From Flavobacteriales bacterium (GTDB taxonomy: Bacteria > Bacteroidota > Bacteroidia > Flavobacteriales > JABDKJ01), in contig JABDKJ010000035.1 of assembly GCA_013002285.1 (NCBI GenBank), positions 1 through 64,000 of the forward strand: DNA of 64,000 bases, in the 5' to 3' direction. How positions within the stretch are numbered: position 1 is the stretch's first letter; every line of letters starts with the position of its first letter. A model generated the notes under the pieces. The model saw only the letters and a program-made list of their open reading frames with translations. It made no database searches and had not been told where the DNA came from. Below, in pieces: positions 26,831 to 35,670 of the stretch. The position numbers and the translations under genes were made by a program.

Positions 26831-27820
26831 TTAGTCTTCGTGTTTTGCCAGCTCAGATTTTAGCTTGTCAATGACATTGACCTCTACAGGGTCTACCTGA
26901 TTCTCTTGTGAAAGAAAGTAAGATAACCAATCTCCGAAATGGATGAGGTAATATGCCATGTGCAATTGCGTGTCTCCTTTTGCTTCAACTTCAAATACTT
27001 TGTCTGTGTATTCAGAAAAGATCTCTTTGGCAAGGTCCATTCTGATCTTTGTTCGACCATGCATGTCTGCGGTTTTGAACATGATCACAGAAAAGATATT
27101 GGAGGCTCCTGCCCAACCCACAAGTTCGTTGTGGTTCATTTCTGGAAATACATGATGCCAGCATAGCATCTTAGAATTCTCATTGATCTGTTGTCTCAAT
27201 CGAATCGCTACACCTTCATATTTGGCATCTGCATAAATGATCGGAACTGAACCTTTCAATTTAGAGGCAAGCTCTTTGGCTTGAGCGGTGATCTCTTCCT
27301 GATGTTCCTGTAAATAATGAGCAACAGTTTCTATCTGTTGAATGAAAAAACCTTTTATCAATACGTACTTATAAAGGATATAGAATATGGCAACAGAACT
27401 AAGTCCAAAGGCAGATCTCGGAGGATAGCCACTAGGAATAATAATATGGTTCAGTTCTTTTTCTTCTGCAATGCGCTGAAGAAAACCACCGCTCGTAAGC
27501 ACAGCTACTTCTGCCCCAGAGCTTATTGCCTGACCAATGGCGTTGATAGTTTCTTCCGTGTTACCAGAATACGAACAAGCAAGGAAAAGTGTGCGCTTAT
27601 TAACGAATGCAGGTATGTTGTAATCGTTATAGACTTGAATAGGTATGTCACAAGATCCAGCTAAAATATCTGAGACGATCGTTCCTCCTATTCCTGAGCC
27701 TCCCAGTCCGGCAATGACAATGTTCCTTATCTGTTTTCTATGAGGCTTAAAACGTATACTTGCCCCTAGTTCCAAAGAGTCTAAAAGATGCTTTGGAAAT
27801 TCTTGTATTAGTTCTTTCAT
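26831..27820 (-). CDS. Bifunctional phosphoglucose/phosphomannose isomerase, SIS family
   Basis: A SIS-domain isomerase of glucose-6-phosphate and mannose-6-phosphate to fructose-6-phosphate. I use the ATG at 27820 (329 residues, MKELIQEFPKHLLDSLELG), since this matches the family N-terminus; a further 21-residue upstream extension is open but has unlike composition. It shows IAGLGGSGIGG at about 37-47, the SYSGNTEETI phosphate loop at about 80-90, and WHHVFPEMNHNE near residue 220, which carries the catalytic base. PGI-only function is an alternative. It is the first gene of the lipB operon. Confidence 0.85.
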   Translation of the reverse strand: MKELIQEFPKHLLDSLELGASIRFKPHRKQIRNIVIAGLGGSGIGGTIVSDILAGSCDIPIQVYNDYNIPAFVNKRTLFLACSYSGNTEETINAIGQAISSGAEVAVLTSGGFLQRIAEEKELNHIIIPSGYPPRSAFGLSSVAIFYILYKYVLIKGFFIQQIETVAHYLQEHQEEITAQAKELASKLKGSVPIIYADAKYEGVAIRLRQQINENSKMLCWHHVFPEMNHNELVGWAGASNIFSVIMFKTADMHGRTKIRMDLAKEIFSEYTDKVFEVEAKGDTQLHMAYYLIHFGDWLSYFLSQENQVDPVEVNVIDKLKSELAKHED

Positions 27821-27855
27821 GACGTGTTCCCGAAGGGGTAAAGTTAAATAAAGAA

Positions 27856-27899
27856 TAGCTTTGGCAAAACTATTTCTAAGCACTTAATATATATCTTTG
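27856..27899 (+). promoter_or_regulatory. Two tandem -7 elements upstream of lysS
   Basis: TAGCTTTG at 27856-27863 and TATCTTTG at 27892-27899 both match TAnnTTTG, and lie 61 and 25 bases before the lysS ATG. Neither has a TTG at 19-20 bases. The second is better placed for lysS. Confidence 0.45.
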
Positions 27900-27924
27900 A
27901 CGACTAATTTTTTAATGATCACAA

Positions 27925-29628
27925 ATGGTTCTGTCTGAACAAGAAATAGTTAGAAGAGAGGCTCTAAAAAAACTCGGAGATCTGGGAATAAATGCCTACC
28001 CGGCAGATAACGTGGAGATCAGCCATAAGTGTGCTGATGTTAGTGACAAGTTTCGGGATGGTAGTCCAGTAAAAATGGCTGGCAGGATCATGTCCAGAAG
28101 GATCATGGGTAAAGCCTCTTTTGCAGAACTCATGGATGAAAGTGGTCGATTACAGATCTATTTCAATAGAGATGAAATTTGCCCAGGAGAAGATAAGACC
28201 CAATACAACGAAGTTTTCAAAAAACTTCTGGATATAGGAGATTTCATCAGTTTAGAAGGTACACAATTCAAAACTCAAGTTGGCGAGATCTCAGTATTGG
28301 TGAAGTCTTTCAACGTGATCAGCAAAAGTTTGCGACCCTTACCGATCGTTAAGACAGATGCTGAAGGAAATGTACACGATGCGTTTAGCGATCCTGAATT
28401 GAGATACAGACAGCGCTATGTAGACTTGTTGGTGAACGAAGAAGTGAAGGACACCTTCATTGCACGAACCAAGGTCTTCAATAGCTTCAGAGACTTATTC
28501 AATTCCAAAGGCTATTTAGAAGTAGACACGCCCGTGCTTCAACCCATTCCTGGTGGTGCAGCAGCAAGGCCATTTGTAACTCATCACAATGCGTTAGATA
28601 TTCCACTTTATTTAAGGATCGCCAATGAGCTTTATTTAAAAAGATTGATCGTTGGTGGTTTTGAGGGGGTTTATGAATTCTCCAGGAATTTTAGGAACGA
28701 AGGAATGGATCGGACCCACAATCCTGAGTTTACCGTTATGGAGATCTATGTAGCCTACAAAGACTACAACTGGATGATGGATTTTACCGAAGAGATGATC
28801 GAAAAGGCTTGTTTGGATGTTCATGGACATACCAAAGTGACAGTGGGTGATAATGAGATCGACTTTAAACGCCCCTACAAAAGAATAAGTATGACCGATG
28901 CTATTATTGAACATACCGGATTTGATATTAGTGGGAAGAACGTTGAAGAACTAATGGCCTGGTGCAGATCGAACGATATAGAAGTCGATGATACGATGGG
29001 GAAAGGGAAATTGATCGATGAGATCTTCGGAGAGAAATGCGAAGGCAATTACATTCAGCCTACTTTCATTACAGATTATCCTAAAGAAATGTCTCCTCTT
29101 TGTAAGAAACATAGAGAAGATCCAGAGCTTACAGAACGCTTCGAATTGATGGTGAATGGTAAAGAACTTGCCAATGCATATTCAGAATTGAATGACCCTA
29201 TCGATCAACGTGCGCGTTTTGAAGAGCAATTGAAGCTTTCAGAAAAGGGTGATGACGAAGCAATGTTCATTGACCAAGATTTCTTAAGGGCCTTGGAATA
29301 TGGAATGCCGCCTACCTCAGGAATGGGAATAGGAATGGACCGATTGGTCATGTTATTGACGAATAATAGTTCTATTCAGGAGGTACTCTTGTTCCCTCAA
29401 ATGAAACCAGAGAAATTTGAAAGTGCTGTAAATGCAGACGACCTTATTAAGATGGGAATTCCTGAAAATTGGGCAGAACACGTGATAGGAGCTGGATTCA
29501 ATTCAATATCAAATTTAAAAGAAACGAAAGCCACTGTCATTCATCAAAAACTGAACGGGTATCGAAAGAAGAATAAATTGGAGATCCCTGCCTTGCAAAT
29601 TGATGAGATCGAAAACTGGTTGGCTTAG
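27925..29628 (+). CDS. lysS: Lysyl-tRNA synthetase, class II
   Basis: Charges tRNA-Lys. The 567-residue protein has an N-terminal OB-fold anticodon-binding domain (about 55-150; VKMAGRIMSRRIMGKASF) and a class II catalytic core with motif 2 FRNEGMDRTHNPEF and motif 3 GMGIGMDRLVMLL near residue 470. About 75 residues follow the core (from FPQMKPEKFE), longer than the E. coli enzyme and typical of Bacteroidota; this tail is helical and ends at IENWLA. Its TAG stop shares bases with the stop codon of the convergent gene. Confidence 0.96.
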   Translation: MVLSEQEIVRREALKKLGDLGINAYPADNVEISHKCADVSDKFRDGSPVKMAGRIMSRRIMGKASFAELMDESGRLQIYFNRDEICPGEDKTQYNEVFKKLLDIGDFISLEGTQFKTQVGEISVLVKSFNVISKSLRPLPIVKTDAEGNVHDAFSDPELRYRQRYVDLLVNEEVKDTFIARTKVFNSFRDLFNSKGYLEVDTPVLQPIPGGAAARPFVTHHNALDIPLYLRIANELYLKRLIVGGFEGVYEFSRNFRNEGMDRTHNPEFTVMEIYVAYKDYNWMMDFTEEMIEKACLDVHGHTKVTVGDNEIDFKRPYKRISMTDAIIEHTGFDISGKNVEELMAWCRSNDIEVDDTMGKGKLIDEIFGEKCEGNYIQPTFITDYPKEMSPLCKKHREDPELTERFELMVNGKELANAYSELNDPIDQRARFEEQLKLSEKGDDEAMFIDQDFLRALEYGMPPTSGMGIGMDRLVMLLTNNSSIQEVLLFPQMKPEKFESAVNADDLIKMGIPENWAEHVIGAGFNSISNLKETKATVIHQKLNGYRKKNKLEIPALQIDEIENWLA

Positions 29629-30329
29629 AGCTTTGCGAAAGGAATTCTTGTAACATCATCCGGTCCGGAAACGACAGCTACATAATAGCCTTTTTCCAAA
29701 GAAATACTATTGATCATATTCAATCCAGACCTAAGGAATTCTTCAATTACCAAAGTACCATTTAGGTCATAGATCTCTATCATGGAATTTATATCCACCT
29801 CTTTATTGTAGTGGATATTGATGATCTCATTCGCAGGGTTTGGGAAAAGAACGATCTTATTTGCTTGGTCCGGGTCATATGGCAGGTCAAAGAAAGGAGC
29901 TCTGAATTGCTTAATTTCAGAATATGGCCCCCAAGTCAAAGGGTCCAATTTACAGGCACACCTTACCTGCCATTCATACATTGCCCCACTGGTCATTCCC
30001 TGATATGAAACGAATACCCTTTTTGGTTCATATCCTTCTACCAATTTGTAGGCTATCGTTCCGCCTACGACCCCACCACGAACTTGACATGAAAAAGTCA
30101 CTGGGACTATGTCCCATCTTAACATCATCCCATTATCATACTCGATCTCATAGAGACCTGTTGGCGCCACCAAACTTTGAGGCAAACATGATGCTGGTTC
30201 GCTATGTTGCAAACCTTCTCCATGACCAACAAATTCATGCTCGTCCTGAGGTGTTTGTCCTGCAGAACAAAAGGAGATCAAGACAAATAAAAATGCTAAT
30301 CTTATTGGGTATTGAAAAACCACGATCAT
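29625..30329 (-). CDS. Small secreted protein with T9SS C-terminal sorting domain
   Basis: The function is unknown. With the ATG at 30329 (234 residues; an upstream ATG at 30344 adds five residues) the protein begins with a signal peptide ending CSAGQT. The middle region (about 55-145) looks like one fibronectin-III-type beta-sandwich (LVAPTGLYEIEYDNG, MTSGAMYEWQVRCAC). Residues about 160-234 form a T9SS type A sorting domain (VLFPNPANEIINIHYNKE). No catalytic residues are evident; it is probably a small surface or secreted adhesin-like protein. The stop codon overlaps that of lysS. Confidence 0.78.
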   Translation of the reverse strand: MIVVFQYPIRLAFLFVLISFCSAGQTPQDEHEFVGHGEGLQHSEPASCLPQSLVAPTGLYEIEYDNGMMLRWDIVPVTFSCQVRGGVVGGTIAYKLVEGYEPKRVFVSYQGMTSGAMYEWQVRCACKLDPLTWGPYSEIKQFRAPFFDLPYDPDQANKIVLFPNPANEIINIHYNKEVDINSMIEIYDLNGTLVIEEFLRSGLNMINSISLEKGYYVAVVSGPDDVTRIPFAKL

Positions 30330-30361
30330 TTGTACGTAGATCATGGCCTATAGGTTCTGCC

Positions 30362-32506
30362 TTACTTGTTTATTCCTTCCAGATCAAATAGAAAAGCATA
30401 TTCCAAAGCAACTTCTTTATACCTCTGAAAACGACCTGATGCCCCGCCATGTCCAGCTCCCATATTGGTATGGAGTAATAACAGGTTATCATCCGTTTTC
30501 ATATCCCTCATCTTTGCTACCCATTTAGCAGGTTCCCAATATTGAACTTGAGAATCGTGTAAGCCTGTCGTAACCAACATATTAGGATAGGGTTTTGCTT
30601 CTACATTATCATATGGAGAATAGGAAAGCATGTAATCGTAATATTCTTTGGATGTGATCGGATTTCCCCACTCGTCCCATTCGCCAGTTGTGAGCGGAAT
30701 ACTTTCATCTAACATAGTAGTTACCACATCTACAAACGGAACAGCCGCGACAACCCCATTCCAGAGATCAGGTCGCATATTGGTAACTGCACCCATCAAC
30801 AAACCACCGGCAGAACCTCCCATGGCATATAGCTGATCTTTTCCTGAATAACCATTCTCTAACAAGTAGTCTCCGCAGTCAATGAAATCTGTGAAGGTGT
30901 TTTTCTTCTTAAGGAGTTTACCATCTTCATACCAATGCCTTCCCATTTCCTGCCCGCCTCTTATATGAGCTATTGCGAAGGCGAATCCCCGATCCAACAA
31001 ACTCAATCGAGTACTGGAAAAGTATGCCTCCATACTGGAACCATAAGACCCATAAGCATAAAGCAAAACAGGTTGAGATCCATCCTTTTTAAATCCTTTT
31101 TTATAGACTATTGAAACAGGTACTTCTGCACCGTCCCTGACTTTTACCATAAGTCTTTCAGAAACATATTCACTGGGCTCGTGGCCACCAATTACCTTTT
31201 GCCTCTTCTTTAATTCTAGATCCTTGGAGACCATATTAAAATCATATGTGGTCATGGGTGTTGTCATGGATGAATATGAATAACGAAGAACTTCTGTATC
31301 AAATTCCGGATTTGCGCCAATACTCGCTAAATAAGTCGGGTCATTAAAAGGCAAGAAGTATTCCCCAGCTTTATTGTTCCACGGCATTATCCTGATATTG
31401 GTCAAGCCACCTTTTCTTTCATCGATGACAAGAAAATCCTTGAAGATCTCTATGGACTCTAACAAAACATCATCTCTATGTGGTATCACCTCTGTCCAAT
31501 TCTCTTTAGCAGTCTTGTTTACAGATGTCTTCATAAGCCTAAAATTCTTTGCTTTCCAATTCGTGCTTATGTAAAAGTCATCGCCATAGTGAGCAATACC
31601 ATATTCATGTTTTTCCTCACGAGGCAAAACTATCTTGAACTCCCCATGAGGGTCCTTCGCATCTAAAAATCTGTATTCAGTACTAAGTGTACTAAATGAA
31701 CCGATCACTAAATATTTCCTGCTCTTTGTCTTGTAAACAAAAGTTGAAAATGTTTCATCGTCCTCATGATATACTTCAATGTCATTGGAAGCATCTTGTC
31801 CTTTTGTGTGCTTGAATATTTTATATGATCTTAATGCATCATCCTTGACCGAATAAAAGACCGTTTCATTATCAGCAGCCCATGTGCAACCACCCGTAGT
31901 GTTAGGGACCGAACTTTCCATTATTTCACCCGTTTCCAAGTTTTTGAAAAAGATGGTATATATCCTTCTACTCAATGTATCGACTCCATATGCAATCCAT
32001 TTATTATCCGGGCTAACACTCCTTCCTGAGACTGCGTAATATTCAAATCCTTCTGCCATTTCAGGTACGTTCAACATGATCTCCTCCTCAGCCTCAAGAC
32101 TCTCTTTTTTACGACAGTGAAGCGGGTATTCTTTTCCTTCCTCATATCGGGTATAATACCAATAACCATTGAACTTTACAGGAACAGACTCATCTGTCTG
32201 GTCTATTCTCCCTGTTATCTCCTCGAACAATTCCTCTTGGAATTTTTCTGTGTGTTTCATTTTGGCTTTGGTGTATGCGTTTTCATCCTCAAGATATTTT
32301 ATGATCTCAGGGTCTTTTCGGTCCATATCACGTAACCAATAATAATTGTCTATTCTCACATCACCATGTTGAGTCAGCTCTTTGGCTACTTTTTTGGCGA
32401 CAGGGGCTTCAATTTTTTCTTTTGTTTTTTCCATTTTGTTTTCCGTACAAGATGTAAGTAGTATTGATAATGCTAGTGCGGGGGCTAGTGCGTTGAATAA
32501 TTTCAT
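30362..32506 (-). CDS. ptrB: Oligopeptidase B-like S9 peptidase, lipoprotein
   Basis: A prolyl-oligopeptidase-family serine peptidase that should cut short peptides after Arg or Lys. The 714-residue protein has a lipobox (LLTSC, Cys20), placing it in the envelope. A seven-bladed propeller (about 80-430) is followed by the alpha/beta-hydrolase domain with the nucleophile in AMGGSAGG near residue 550 and the oligopeptidase-B signature TTGEWDEWGNP. The final His region is LLLLHTNMGAGHGGASGR. An envelope location differs from the cytosolic E. coli enzyme. The gene is 15 bases downstream of the TonB receptor. Confidence 0.9.
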   Translation of the reverse strand: MKLFNALAPALALSILLTSCTENKMEKTKEKIEAPVAKKVAKELTQHGDVRIDNYYWLRDMDRKDPEIIKYLEDENAYTKAKMKHTEKFQEELFEEITGRIDQTDESVPVKFNGYWYYTRYEEGKEYPLHCRKKESLEAEEEIMLNVPEMAEGFEYYAVSGRSVSPDNKWIAYGVDTLSRRIYTIFFKNLETGEIMESSVPNTTGGCTWAADNETVFYSVKDDALRSYKIFKHTKGQDASNDIEVYHEDDETFSTFVYKTKSRKYLVIGSFSTLSTEYRFLDAKDPHGEFKIVLPREEKHEYGIAHYGDDFYISTNWKAKNFRLMKTSVNKTAKENWTEVIPHRDDVLLESIEIFKDFLVIDERKGGLTNIRIMPWNNKAGEYFLPFNDPTYLASIGANPEFDTEVLRYSYSSMTTPMTTYDFNMVSKDLELKKRQKVIGGHEPSEYVSERLMVKVRDGAEVPVSIVYKKGFKKDGSQPVLLYAYGSYGSSMEAYFSSTRLSLLDRGFAFAIAHIRGGQEMGRHWYEDGKLLKKKNTFTDFIDCGDYLLENGYSGKDQLYAMGGSAGGLLMGAVTNMRPDLWNGVVAAVPFVDVVTTMLDESIPLTTGEWDEWGNPITSKEYYDYMLSYSPYDNVEAKPYPNMLVTTGLHDSQVQYWEPAKWVAKMRDMKTDDNLLLLHTNMGAGHGGASGRFQRYKEVALEYAFLFDLEGINK

Positions 32507-32521
32507 GTTCCAGGTTTAGAC

Positions 32522-34933
32522 CTATAGATTCAATATGGCGCTAAATATAAGATTTCTTCCAGAGGCCGATAGACCAGATGCGAAGGACTTGTAATGATGA
32601 TCAAGAAGGTTTTCCACGGCAAAATTGACGGAAAATTCTTTGGAGAACCTTCTCGAAAACCTAAGGTTTAAAGTATACCAAGAAGGGTATCCTTCAATAG
32701 TCGCTTCTGCTGGATTGTCCGTTGTTCCGGGAGACATTTTCTCAAGTGATTTTTGCCCATTGAAATATCCGTAAAAAGCACCACTGATGCTTTCGTGAGA
32801 AAAGATCAATTCAGACTTACCAAAGACCGGGGGAATATGAGCAAGCGGAATATTATCTCTCTTATCGTTGCCTACTGTATAATTGAAAGTAGAAGACCAT
32901 CGGAACCAATTGTTCAGCTCCCAATTCAGACCAAGTGCCAAGCCATAGATCTCAGCTTCGTTTGTATTCATATTGGTTTGGATCCTAGCCAACTCACCTT
33001 CATATAATATGTACTCTTCGCCATTCAATGAAAAATCCCTTCTTACTATGGCATCAAATATTCTGGTATAAAATCCTGTCATATTAAAAGAGGATTGATC
33101 TTTGTTCCAATACTTTTTAAGCGATATCTCACCATTAGCTGCATACTCAGGTTTGATCTCATTATTAGGTACCACAACAATTCCATCCTTTTCAAAGATC
33201 TTGGCTGCATCGTCTACATTGGGGCTTTTAAAGCCGGTACTAGCCAAGAAACTAGCATGGAACGAATCAGAGAATTTTTTTTCAATTCCAATGTTTCCGG
33301 TAAGAGCACCATTCGATAGGTCTATTTCATCAAAAGGAAGTTCATAGAATTCCATGCTTTCATATGAGGCATTAAGGTATGTCTGGCTATAACGTATTCC
33401 TAAATTGCCACTGAGCGTCTTGCTCCATTTAGAACTGTGACTTAAATAAACAGCATAACTCTGCATTTCGCTTCCCTTATCTGGATATCTTGTTGGGCCA
33501 AGCCTTGACCCACCATTGGATATGTCCTTGATCAGCGCTTTTGAATTGACAATATTATTCACGAATTCCAGACCATAGTATAGGGTGCTCCTTTTCTTGA
33601 ATCTCTTGCACAAGTCAACATTTACACTTTGCACATCAACTTCTTCTTCTCGAATGAATCGCTCAATCGAATTCAGTTTTCTATTGATCCTGTCTTCACC
33701 TATCCGTTGGTAGGCCGCTGTAATTACTGCGTTGTCAAACAAAGGGTTCTGTTCTCTGATGTCAATAAAAAAGGAGGTGAGCAACCTTTTTTGGGGTCCA
33801 TATTTCCACTCCGTAAATTTTGGTAAACCATTGGAAACATCATTAAGGCGGTCAAACCTGTTGATGTCTGAAGAATTTGAGAATTGCACATTCAATCCGA
33901 TCTTTAGTGAATCTTTGAATTCATAGATCAACTTATTGACAATGTCTATTTGATCATATCCTGTGCGCGGTTGCAGTGTTTTTGAAATGTTTGGTTTTAC
34001 AATGTCAAGGCCCTCTTCAGCACCTTCAATATAGCTTCCTACTATTCCCCAATCACTAAAACCGTGAGGGCGTACTCTCCCCATTTTAAGATCGCCAAAG
34101 GAACTTTTGCTCAAAGAAAATAAGTATCCAAGTTTTTCTCCGCCTAAAGTAAGATCCATATGACCCGACTTTTCATTATTGGCTGTAGAACTTCTCAAAA
34201 AAACATTGGCACCAATCTCAACAGCACCTGCTTCGCGAGATAACTTTGGATCTTTCGTGTGAAAATGAATAACCCCTCCTAATGCATCACTCCCATAGAG
34301 AACGGAAGAAGGGCCATATATTATCTCCGTAGACTGAAGGATATTCGGGTCTATGGTAATTGCGTTTTGTAAGTGACCACTTCTATAAATGGCATTATTC
34401 ATTCTTACTCCATCTACGACCAGTAAGATCCTGTTGGCCTCGAAACCTCTTATGATAGGGCTGCCTCCACCCATCTGACTTTTTTGGACCAACACTTGTC
34501 CACTTTGTTGTAGCATATCGGCCGCGGTTTGTGGGTTTTCTAATCGTGCTACACTTCCTTCTATCACTTGAACTGTAACTCCGATCTTCTCTTCTTCAAT
34601 GGAAGTTCTTCGTGCAAAGACCTCCACGGGTGCAAGTGATTTTAGTTTTGGTTCCAGGAACACGAGGCTTAGTTTTAACCCACCCTTTAAGCTGATCTCC
34701 CTAGGCTTATAGTTAGAGTGCCTAAAGAAGATCCTTTCGCTCCTTTTTAGTTTTGTGATATCCGCTTGACCTTTGCTATCAGTATACACTGCCTGAGATC
34801 GATCTTTTTGTTCATCATAGATCAATACCAATTCGATAGGCTCCTGAGATACCTTGTCAAGGACGGTTATCTTTTGAGCTTTAGCCACAAAAAGGCTGAA
34901 AATAAGTATTACTAAAAGTAGGTACTTCTTCAT
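32522..34933 (-). CDS. TonB-dependent outer-membrane receptor, hemoglobin/heme-receptor-like
   Basis: An outer-membrane transporter. The 803-residue protein has a signal peptide (1-19, ending AKAQ), a carboxypeptidase-regulatory-like domain (about 20-95), a plug domain (about 115-230; TAADMLQQSGQVLVQ, SPIIRGFEANRILLVVDGVRM, EIIYGPSSVLYGSDALGG), and a 22-strand barrel ending LENLLDHHYKSFASG and a terminal strand ASGRNLIFSAILNL. The plug wording is closest to the hemoglobin/transferrin/lactoferrin receptor group, so heme or iron is a plausible cargo, but this is inference. There is no SusD partner beside it. It overlaps recO by four bases. Confidence 0.87.
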   Translation of the reverse strand: MKKYLLLVILIFSLFVAKAQKITVLDKVSQEPIELVLIYDEQKDRSQAVYTDSKGQADITKLKRSERIFFRHSNYKPREISLKGGLKLSLVFLEPKLKSLAPVEVFARRTSIEEEKIGVTVQVIEGSVARLENPQTAADMLQQSGQVLVQKSQMGGGSPIIRGFEANRILLVVDGVRMNNAIYRSGHLQNAITIDPNILQSTEIIYGPSSVLYGSDALGGVIHFHTKDPKLSREAGAVEIGANVFLRSSTANNEKSGHMDLTLGGEKLGYLFSLSKSSFGDLKMGRVRPHGFSDWGIVGSYIEGAEEGLDIVKPNISKTLQPRTGYDQIDIVNKLIYEFKDSLKIGLNVQFSNSSDINRFDRLNDVSNGLPKFTEWKYGPQKRLLTSFFIDIREQNPLFDNAVITAAYQRIGEDRINRKLNSIERFIREEEVDVQSVNVDLCKRFKKRSTLYYGLEFVNNIVNSKALIKDISNGGSRLGPTRYPDKGSEMQSYAVYLSHSSKWSKTLSGNLGIRYSQTYLNASYESMEFYELPFDEIDLSNGALTGNIGIEKKFSDSFHASFLASTGFKSPNVDDAAKIFEKDGIVVVPNNEIKPEYAANGEISLKKYWNKDQSSFNMTGFYTRIFDAIVRRDFSLNGEEYILYEGELARIQTNMNTNEAEIYGLALGLNWELNNWFRWSSTFNYTVGNDKRDNIPLAHIPPVFGKSELIFSHESISGAFYGYFNGQKSLEKMSPGTTDNPAEATIEGYPSWYTLNLRFSRRFSKEFSVNFAVENLLDHHYKSFASGLSASGRNLIFSAILNL

Positions 34934-35649
34934 GAAAAAACTGTTTGCAATACTTCATGACCTTTAACCTCATCCATACCATCTATGTGGTATCTATAGT
35001 AATTGATGATGTCGTCCAAAAAAGCGTTTCGTTTTTCTCGTGTCATTTTGATGCTTTCAGAATCAGCAAAATTCATGCCCGAAAAAGAATTCAAAAGCTC
35101 GGTATTCTCAGGGGAAAAATAGTACTCATGATCAGGTCTTTCATTGAATACAGACCCTTCTTGCATATCGAAAAAATCTGTTTTTCCTTTTTGGTCCATT
35201 AAAGGGATAAAACCGAAATACTTGGTCAGCTTAAGAAGAAAGGCAATGTGGAAATTGCTGTATTCTTCTGTAACATCAAGGTAAAGCAATGCATTCTTTA
35301 TGTAATGATAGAGACTCCTATTCTGCATTTCCTCGCGTATACTCTTGTACAAGATCTCTGAAAGGAATAGCACGATACTTGATCTTTCTACATCCCTGGA
35401 AATGGCCTTGAACGGTTCCTTTAAGTCAATGGAGCTCGCATAGGACAACTCGTTCTGTGATCTTTCTTGCCATTGCACCTGCACGATATTCAAGGCCTGT
35501 GTTTTTGAACGCATATTGCCTTTAGACTTTTTAGAGCCTCTGATAATGAAACTCTTAAGTCCGTATTCCTCTGTAAAAGCTTTTAGGATGTAGCTTGAAT
35601 CGCGAAATGGGAAAACCCTGAATACAATAGCCTCTGTGCTTAGGAACAT
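34930..35649 (-). CDS. recO: DNA repair protein RecO
   Basis: Mediator that helps load RecA on SSB-coated DNA in the RecFOR pathway. The 239-residue protein begins with the RecO OB-fold pattern (STEAIVFRVFPFRDSSYILKAFTEEYG) and continues with a helical domain; the ASSIDLKEPFKAI and YHYIKNALLYLD stretches fit Bacteroidota RecO. The zinc-finger cysteines of some RecO proteins are absent. Its ATGA junction with the TonB receptor means the receptor is probably translated in coupling with it. Confidence 0.88.
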   Translation of the reverse strand: MFLSTEAIVFRVFPFRDSSYILKAFTEEYGLKSFIIRGSKKSKGNMRSKTQALNIVQVQWQERSQNELSYASSIDLKEPFKAISRDVERSSIVLFLSEILYKSIREEMQNRSLYHYIKNALLYLDVTEEYSNFHIAFLLKLTKYFGFIPLMDQKGKTDFFDMQEGSVFNERPDHEYYFSPENTELLNSFSGMNFADSESIKMTREKRNAFLDDIINYYRYHIDGMDEVKGHEVLQTVFS

Positions 35650-35670
35650 GCGCTTTTTAAAATTAGAGCG